Assembly (NCBI GenBank): GCA_001770355.1 | Contig: MEQV01000025.1 | Coordinates: forward strand, 1 to 10,968 | Direction of reading: 5' to 3' | DNA length: 10,968 bases | DNA from: Betaproteobacteria bacterium RIFCSPLOWO2_02_FULL_62_17 | GTDB taxonomy: Bacteria; Pseudomonadota; Gammaproteobacteria; Burkholderiales; SG8-39 | Shown: piece after piece, positions 6,664 to 10,968 of the stretch | How the letters are laid out: each line of letters starts with the position of its first letter | Numbering within the stretch: position 1 is the stretch's first letter | The notes under the pieces: model-generated | What the model saw: only the letters and a program-made list of their open reading frames with translations | The model's database searches: none | What the model was told of the DNA's origin: nothing | Translations under genes and position numbers: made by a program

Positions 6664-6956
6664 AGCAATTCCTTGGATTCTTGGTCTTGGGATTCGCCCT
6701 TGCTGCGATGCCGGCCATCAGCGCCGCCCAGGACGCGGCAAAAGCGACGGTAAAGCAAAAGTCTATGGCACAGACCGGGCGGTTCCATCAACTCCACACG
6801 AAGAAACTGGCGATGGGCTGCGCCGCCTGCCACAAATCTGATCCGGGCGAAGTCCTGTTGCAGGTGCCGCGAGCCAAGATGGTCGATCGGCAGATTTGCC
6901 TAGATTGCCATAAGGACGGCAGCCAACCAGCTTGGTACGGCGTCGTAGCGCGCTGA
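6660..6956 (+). CDS. Small secreted dihaem cytochrome c
   Basis: This 98-residue protein has a Sec signal peptide (basic MKQ, hydrophobic FLGFLVLGFALAAMPAI, probable cleavage after SA at residues 21-22). Its two haem-binding sites are C54-X2-C57-H58 (CAACH) and C80-X2-C83-H84 (CLDCH). H43 and H46 (FHQLH) just before the first site could be distal ligands, giving bis-His haems as in small multihaem carriers. It overlaps the beta gene by 4 bases, has GGAAGGAG (6645-6652) 7 bases before its ATG, and overlaps the chaperone start by one base. Position and export suggest it is the periplasmic electron partner of the alpha-beta enzyme, in place of a membrane quinone subunit. Haem attachment is clear from sequence; the partnership is inferred. 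Confidence 0.9.
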   Translation: MKQFLGFLVLGFALAAMPAISAAQDAAKATVKQKSMAQTGRFHQLHTKKLAMGCAACHKSDPGEVLLQVPRAKMVDRQICLDCHKDGSQPAWYGVVAR

Positions 6957-7633
6957 TGCCCGCAGTGCTGGCCGAAGCGGCTGCGCGCCGCAGCCAGACT
7001 TACTGGCTGCTGGCGCGGCTGGTTCTGGAGAAGCCGAGCGCGGCACTATTGGCCGAATTGAACTCGACGCTGATCCTTCCCGCAGAGCCCGCAGCGAGGG
7101 GCGACGAACCGCTTGCCGATGAAGTGGGCCGGCTGGCTGTCGCCGTCCACGCTGCGCTCGCCGACCCCAAGGCGCCGGGTGCGCTTAGCGTGGACCATAC
7201 GCGGCTGTTCGCGGGGATTAGCAAGGGGCGCGGCGCGGCGGCACCGTTCGAATCGGTCGCGCTGGAGTCGCGCCTGATGGGCGACGCGACGTTTGCCGTC
7301 GAGGCGGCCTATCACGATGCGGGGTTCGAAGCGCCGGCGCCCGAGGCGGGGCCGCCCGATCATCTTGGTACGGAGTTGCGTTTTCTTGCGCTCGCCTGCC
7401 ATCAGGAGATGGAGGCATGGCAGGCGGGAGATACCGCGGCAGCCGCAGGCTGGGTGGAGCGCGAGCGGAGCTTTCTGGATGAGCATCTGCTCGCCTGGGT
7501 GCCTCGATATTGCGAGCGCCTCGTGCAGATTGCCGAGACGCCGTTTTATCGCGCGGCCGCGTCCTTGATCGGCCAGGCCTGCCTGGTGGACCGCGAGGAC
7601 GTTACGCTGCTCCTTGATCGGTCATCGAGCTGA
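6956..7633 (+). CDS. TorD/DmsD-family molybdoenzyme maturation chaperone
   Basis: Cytoplasmic all-helical chaperone (225 residues) of the NarJ/TorD group. Such proteins bind the Tat signal and apo-form of a molybdoenzyme until bis-MGD is inserted. Family marks are DHTRLFAGISKGRGAAAPFE followed by SVALESRLMGD (the usual D-x2-RLF ... P-YES pattern), and PDHLGTELRFLALACHQEME near residues 135-155, matching the TorD PDHL-x-E-L-x-F motif. Length is normal. The ATG at 6956 is chosen because it overlaps the cytochrome stop (TGATG) and matches family length. No ribosome binding site is obvious, so translation is probably coupled. Its client should be the Tat-dependent catalytic subunit encoded at 3352-5955. 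Assignment is firm at family level. Confidence 0.9.
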   Translation: MPAVLAEAAARRSQTYWLLARLVLEKPSAALLAELNSTLILPAEPAARGDEPLADEVGRLAVAVHAALADPKAPGALSVDHTRLFAGISKGRGAAAPFESVALESRLMGDATFAVEAAYHDAGFEAPAPEAGPPDHLGTELRFLALACHQEMEAWQAGDTAAAAGWVERERSFLDEHLLAWVPRYCERLVQIAETPFYRAAASLIGQACLVDREDVTLLLDRSSS

Positions 7634-7661
7634 CCCGCACGCAGAACCGCCAATCGAGACC

Positions 7662-9272
7662 ATGCCTGCGTCCCCCTGCCTCGCCGCGCTCACCGCGCTC
7701 GCCCCCAACGCAAGCGTCGCGCCCGACATGGTCGCATTCGATTCGCGCGGCGTGGTGCTGGTCGTCGGCGATGGGCCGGATATCGCGGCGGCAGTGGGCG
7801 CGCTCGCCGGACCGATGAAAGTAGTGGCATTTGCGCCGAACTTCACCGAGTTCGAAGCCGGACGCGCAAACGTCACTGCCGTGGGCGGGCGCGTAGTTTC
7901 GCTAAGCGGCGTGCTCGGCGCTTTTCGCGCGCAGGCTGCGACCCCCGGGGGTGGCTCGGCCGATATCGGAAAATTCAGTCCCAATTCGGACGGCTGCTTT
8001 GATCTGGTGCTGGATCTTTCCGGCAGGCCGCTGCAGCTTGGCAGCGTCGCTCCGATCGGCTATTTCGCGCCGCGCGGCGACCACACGGCGCTGGCTGAAG
8101 CGATCGCGGCGCTCCGCCGCCTCGTCGGGCGCATTGTCAAACCCCGGTACGCCGATTACGAGGCGGCCTTGTGCACGCACGGCGCGAAAGGGCTGCGCGG
8201 CTGTGTGCAATGTTTGGACGCTTGCCCAGCGGGGGCGATTCGCTCCGCCGGCGACTTGGTGGAACTCGACACCAGGTTGTGCCAAGGCTGCGCGGGTTGC
8301 GCGTTAGCGTGCCCAACCGGGGCAATATCCTTCAACCGGCCGTCGCGCGCGATGCTGCGGGCATCGCTGCGGCGGTTGACCGATTCAGCCGCGAGCGTGA
8401 GCAATGCCGCGCCGGTGATCGTCGCTCATGCCCCGGCCGCTGGCGCTGCAATCGACGCGTTGCATCTGCCTGCACGGGCGCGGACCTTGCAGGTCGACGC
8501 GCTTGCCGCGCTCGACGGGGAACTCTGGTTCGAGGCGCTCGCGTTGGGCGCGGCAGGCGTAGTGATGGTCTGCAGCGCAGGCGCGACGATGGAACAGCGC
8601 AGGCTGTTCGATCGCATGATTGCCGAGGCGCGCGTGCTGCTCGGCGCCATCGGTGTTTCCCCGGCGCGCCTGGCTCTGGCCGAAACGGATGCGCTCGCCG
8701 CTACCATCGACGCGGTGCCGCAGCAGGCATGCGGCTTGAATGGTGCGGGCAAACCAGCGGCGGCTACGGCCGACGTCGCCAAACGGCCTTCGCTGCTTGC
8801 TGCGCTGGAAACGCTGCAGTTGGGCTCGGACCGCGCGCCTGCACCGATTGCTCTGGCGCCGGGAATGCCGTTTGGCGAAGTCGCTGTTGATCGCGCGAAG
8901 TGCACGCTTTGTTTCTCCTGCGCTTATCTGTGCCCGGCAGCGGCTTTGGTCGCAGAACCTGAACCGGTGCCTAAACTGCGCTTTGCCGAAGCAAGGTGCG
9001 TTCAGTGCGGCTTGTGCGACATTGGATGCCCTGAACATGCGATTACGCTGCATCCGCGTTTTCTACCCGATGCGGCCGCCCGCAACGAGGCGCGCGTGTT
9101 GCATGAAGACGGGTTGTTTTGCTGTACCGAATGCGGTACGCCGTTTATCAGCACACGACTGCTCGCATCCAGCGTGGAGCGTATCAAGGGGTACATGGCG
9201 CTCGACGACGAGGGCGTGGAGCGTCTGAAGATGTGCCCGGCCTGCCGCCAACGCACGATGATGCTCGAGTGA
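7662..9272 (+). CDS. Large cytoplasmic iron-sulfur protein with four clusters and a CxxC finger
   Basis: This 536-residue protein resembles, as I recall them, the 4Fe-4S proteins beside TorD and FdhA genes in betaproteobacterial formate dehydrogenase clusters; its role there is not established to my knowledge. The N-terminal ~160 residues look like a Rossmann-type fold (GVVLVVGDGPDIAAAVGALA). Two ferredoxin sites follow: C171/181/184/188, an unusually spaced first site, and C207/210/213/217. Residues ~245-380 resemble the MvhD/FlpD hydrogenase-delta fold (ALGAAGVVMVCSAGA). Two more ferredoxin sites follow at C414/417/420/424 and C446/449/452/456. The C-terminus carries C488-X2-C491 and C525-X2-C528, a probable zinc or rubredoxin-like site. 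No export signal, so cytoplasmic. ATG 7662 is 28 bases after torD; TTG 7614 would overlap it. It may feed electrons to, or help mature, the molybdoenzyme. Confidence 0.85.
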   Translation: MPASPCLAALTALAPNASVAPDMVAFDSRGVVLVVGDGPDIAAAVGALAGPMKVVAFAPNFTEFEAGRANVTAVGGRVVSLSGVLGAFRAQAATPGGGSADIGKFSPNSDGCFDLVLDLSGRPLQLGSVAPIGYFAPRGDHTALAEAIAALRRLVGRIVKPRYADYEAALCTHGAKGLRGCVQCLDACPAGAIRSAGDLVELDTRLCQGCAGCALACPTGAISFNRPSRAMLRASLRRLTDSAASVSNAAPVIVAHAPAAGAAIDALHLPARARTLQVDALAALDGELWFEALALGAAGVVMVCSAGATMEQRRLFDRMIAEARVLLGAIGVSPARLALAETDALAATIDAVPQQACGLNGAGKPAAATADVAKRPSLLAALETLQLGSDRAPAPIALAPGMPFGEVAVDRAKCTLCFSCAYLCPAAALVAEPEPVPKLRFAEARCVQCGLCDIGCPEHAITLHPRFLPDAAARNEARVLHEDGLFCCTECGTPFISTRLLASSVERIKGYMALDDEGVERLKMCPACRQRTMMLE

Positions 9273-9290
9273 GCAAAGGGGGTACCCCGG

Positions 9291-9617
9291 ATGGCGACTG
9301 ATCGCCCCTGCGCACAGCTTGCCGACCGGTTCGGCCGCCAAGTTGACTATCTGCGACTTTCCGTAACCGATCGCTGTGACCTGCGCTGCAGCTATTGCAT
9401 GCCCAAAGGCTATTGCGGTTTCAAGGAGCCGGCGGATTGGCTCAGTTTCGACGAGATTGAGCGACTGATCAGGGTGTTCGGAAAATTGGGTGTGCGCCGG
9501 GTGCGCATTACCGGCGGCGAGCCCCTGCTGCGTCGAAATCTCCCGCAGCTGGTCGCACGGCTGCGCAGCGTGGCGGGCATCGAAGAAGTCTCCTTAAGCA
9601 GAATGGCACTTACTTAA
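9291..9617 (+). pseudogene. moaA: MoaA (GTP 3',8-cyclase), 5' part, interrupted by an IS4-type element
   Basis: MoaA is the radical-SAM enzyme that, with MoaC, turns GTP into the pyranopterin precursor of molybdenum cofactor. The visible 108-codon frame has AAGGGGG (9276-9282) 8 bases before its ATG. It carries the SAM-cluster motif C29-X3-C33-X2-C36 (CDLRCSYCMP) and the TGGEP motif at residues 74-78. It matches the family up to VSLS (codon 103 at 9597), where a TNAT-type continuation is expected. Instead it reads RMALT and stops at 9615-9617, inside the insertion sequence. About 230 residues, including the C-terminal GTP-binding cluster, are missing here and may lie beyond the element. The operon copy is thus probably inactive; another moaA may exist elsewhere. 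Its place in the operon fits cofactor supply for the molybdoenzyme. Confidence 0.92.
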
Positions 9618-9650
9618 GCCTCAACGGCATTGGCGTATGAGGCGAAGGGG

Positions 9651-9680
9651 TTGAAAGGAAAGAGAAAGGCTGGCTGGAAT
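9651..9680 (+). promoter_or_regulatory. Candidate transposase promoter inside the IS left end
   Basis: TTGAAA (9651-9656) and TGGAAT (9675-9680) match the -35 and -10 consensus at 5/6 and 4/6 positions with an 18-bp spacer. Transcription would start at about 9687. That lies downstream of the left arm (9666-9674) of the inverted repeat, so the native transcript could not form the hairpin that covers the transposase start. Confidence 0.4.
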
Positions 9681-9732
9681 TGGTAGGATGTTGTCGCCAA
9701 ACAAACCATCCACTTTTTCCGAGGCCAGCCTT
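9666..9732. repeat. Inverted repeat that can sequester the transposase start
   Basis: AAGGCTGGC (9666-9674) and GCCAGCCTT (9724-9732) are perfect 9-bp complements. Inside them GGATG (9686-9690) and CATCC (9707-9711) can pair as well. The right arm overlaps the presumed GAGG ribosome binding site (9721-9724) and two bases of the TTG start codon (9731). A transcript entering from moaA would contain both arms and hide the start, as known for IS10. Confidence 0.5.
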
Positions 9733-10968
9733 GACAGATCATAGCGCCCAGATTGAATCGCAGCAACATCGAAAGAGAATTGGCCGGCGCGTTCGAGAGA
9801 TCGAAGCGGTGGATTTTTTCAATGTACTCACTGGCCCTGAGCTGTTGGAGAAGACCGAAGCGTATCTGCCGGAGTACCACCGCGAGCGGCTGTATCCGCC
9901 GACGGTAACCTTGTCCATGTTCATGATGCAAGCCCTGAACGAGGACGGCTCGTGCCAGAAAGCGGTCAATGGCTGGGCGGCGCGGCGTGCGGCGGAAGGG
10001 TTGAGCGCAAACAGCGTGCGCACCGGGGCGTACTGCAAAGCCCGGCAGCGCCTGCCCGTTGAGATGGCGATGGCGCTCATGCGAGAGACAGGCCAACTGC
10101 TGAGCGCCCGGGCGCAGGCTGGCTGGCGCTGGCGGGGACGGGCGGTAAAGCTGGTGGACGGGACCGGGATATCGATGCCCGATACAGAGGAGAACCAGGC
10201 GTGCTATCCACAACCGAGCAGCCAGGCCGAAGGGGTGGGCTTTCCGCTCGCACGGATTGTTGCAGTGATTTGTTTGTCCACCGGAGCGGTCATGGAGGCC
10301 GCGATGGGTCCGTATTCGGGCAAGGGCAACAGCGAGCTGGGACTGCTGCGCAGCCTCGGTGCGGCATTTTCTGCTGGGGATGTGATGCTCGCCGATGCCC
10401 TGTATTGCAATTACTTCCTGATCGCGACGATGCAGGCGGCCAGCGTAGAGGTTCTGTTCGAACAGAATGGCGCACGCATCACCGATTTTCGGCGCGGCCA
10501 ACAATTGGGCAAACGCGATCATCTGGTGCACTGGCCCAAGCCGAAGAGCCGCCCGCAATGGATGACGCAGGAGCAGTACGAGAGCTTCCCCGATGAGATC
10601 ACCGTGCGCGAAGTCAAGGTCGACGGCCAAATCCTGGTCACCACGATGCTCAATCACCGCAAGGTTCGAAAGGCCGAATTGTCCAAGCTGTACGGGCTGC
10701 GCTGGAACGTGGAACTCGACCTGCGCAACATCAAAACCACTTTGGGTATGGACGTGCTCAGTTGTCAGACTCCGCAGATGAACGAGAAAGAGATGTGGGT
10801 TCATCTGCTGGCCTACAACCTGATCCGCCTGCTCATGGCGCAGGCAGCCCTCGATGCCGGTGTCCACCCGCGCAAGCTCAGCTTCAAACACACCGTGCAG
10901 ATGTGGATGGAGTGGACTTCGCAACGGCTCCCTAACCATCCGGCACTGCACAACCCCACACTGTTCAG
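9731..10968 (+). CDS. IS4-family DDE transposase, 3' end outside the window
   Basis: Transposase catalysing cut-and-paste movement of the element; 412 codons are visible with no stop before the window end, and family members are usually about 400-480 residues, so little is missing. The catalytic triad is D143 in KLVDGTGISMPD, D222 in VMLADALYCNYF, and E328 within the IS4 signature Y321-X2-R324-X3-E328-X6-K335 (YGLRWNVELDLRNIK), all intact. The N-terminal part contains the DNA-binding region (PPTVTLSMFMMQAL ... KARQRLP). The start is taken as TTG 9731, with GAGG 6 bases upstream; no ATG lies in frame nearby, and the frame stays open upstream, so an earlier start such as TTG 9680 cannot be excluded. 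A long open frame on the other strand (10951 down to 9614) is its antisense shadow. Confidence 0.93.
   Translation, partial: MTDHSAQIESQQHRKRIGRRVREIEAVDFFNVLTGPELLEKTEAYLPEYHRERLYPPTVTLSMFMMQALNEDGSCQKAVNGWAARRAAEGLSANSVRTGAYCKARQRLPVEMAMALMRETGQLLSARAQAGWRWRGRAVKLVDGTGISMPDTEENQACYPQPSSQAEGVGFPLARIVAVICLSTGAVMEAAMGPYSGKGNSELGLLRSLGAAFSAGDVMLADALYCNYFLIATMQAASVEVLFEQNGARITDFRRGQQLGKRDHLVHWPKPKSRPQWMTQEQYESFPDEITVREVKVDGQILVTTMLNHRKVRKAELSKLYGLRWNVELDLRNIKTTLGMDVLSCQTPQMNEKEMWVHLLAYNLIRLLMAQAALDAGVHPRKLSFKHTVQMWMEWTSQRLPNHPALHNPTLF

Larger units (their letters stand above)
9600..10968 (+). mobile_element. IS4-family insertion sequence, left end and transposase, right end outside window
   Basis: The left boundary is set at about 9600, where moaA homology ends. 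The first bases, AATGGCACTTACTTAAG from 9602, resemble the ends of IS4 itself (AATGCCGATCAGTTAAG as I recall), with a ~130-bp leader before the transposase. The right inverted repeat and the target duplication are not visible, so both ends are unconfirmed. The element is inserted in moaA in the same direction as the operon. Confidence 0.85.

Noticed and set aside
9593..9619. CTTAAGC repeated at 9593-9599 and 9613-9619
   Set aside because: It looks like a target duplication, but the second copy lies inside the IS left end and resembles the TTAAG of IS4-type ends, so it is probably coincidence.
9614..10951. 445-codon open frame on the minus strand
   Set aside because: It is antisense to the IS4-family transposase, whose plus-strand frame carries the intact DDE residues and Y-R-E-K signature; the minus product has no recognisable domain.
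1..10968. CRISPR arrays, tRNA or rRNA genes
   Set aside because: Read for regularly spaced repeats and for tRNA-like or rRNA-like stretches; none seen.

Overview
The window looks like an accessory region of a GC-rich proteobacterium, most likely a betaproteobacterium of the Rhodocyclales/Burkholderiales type. Three things suggest this: the GC-rich codon use of the respiratory operon, a large four-cluster iron-sulfur protein of a kind I associate with betaproteobacterial formate dehydrogenase loci, and a perfect FNR/ANR box. This assignment is inference, because no rRNA or other taxonomic marker is present.

Left part (1-1985): a patchwork of toxin-antitoxin genes and remnants. It opens with the C-terminal part of a HicB-type antitoxin broken by one extra base. 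An intact TumE/TumA toxin-antitoxin pair follows (662-1368). It has visibly lower GC than the rest, a perfect 15-bp dyad overlapping an extended -10, and a predicted start of transcription on or next to the ATG, so the toxin mRNA may be leaderless. About 550 bases without a recognisable gene come next, holding a 47-codon minus-strand ORF with a strong ribosome binding site. A nested hairpin lies where homology to an NtrC-type response regulator begins.

Middle (1923-3351): the response regulator keeps only the last ~30 residues of its receiver, then a full AAA+ domain and Fis-type helix-turn-helix. Its GAFTGA loop is not recognisable and its likely arginine finger is a tyrosine, so sigma-54 activation is doubtful. 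The gap to the next gene carries TTGATGCAGATCAA. Its centre lies exactly 41.5 bp upstream of the start point implied by a TAGCCT -10, as at a class II FNR promoter.

Right part (3352-9617): a tightly spaced co-directional operon. It encodes a Tat-exported molybdopterin catalytic subunit of the DMSO reductase family (PsrA/PhsA/ArrA/ArxA-like, Cys ligand), a four-cluster ferredoxin beta subunit, a small secreted dihaem cytochrome c, a TorD-family chaperone, a 536-residue cytoplasmic iron-sulfur protein, and the start of moaA for cofactor synthesis. No NrfD-type membrane subunit is present within the operon as seen. The simplest model is a soluble periplasmic alpha-beta enzyme exchanging electrons with the dihaem cytochrome. 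TorD would load the cofactor and MoaA would supply its precursor, with oxygen limitation turning the operon on. The substrate is not deducible; sulfur oxyanions and arsenic compounds are the obvious candidates.

Right edge (9600-10968): an IS4-family element is inserted in moaA after codon 103, in the direction of the operon, and runs off the window. An inverted repeat around its transposase start resembles the read-through protection device of IS10.
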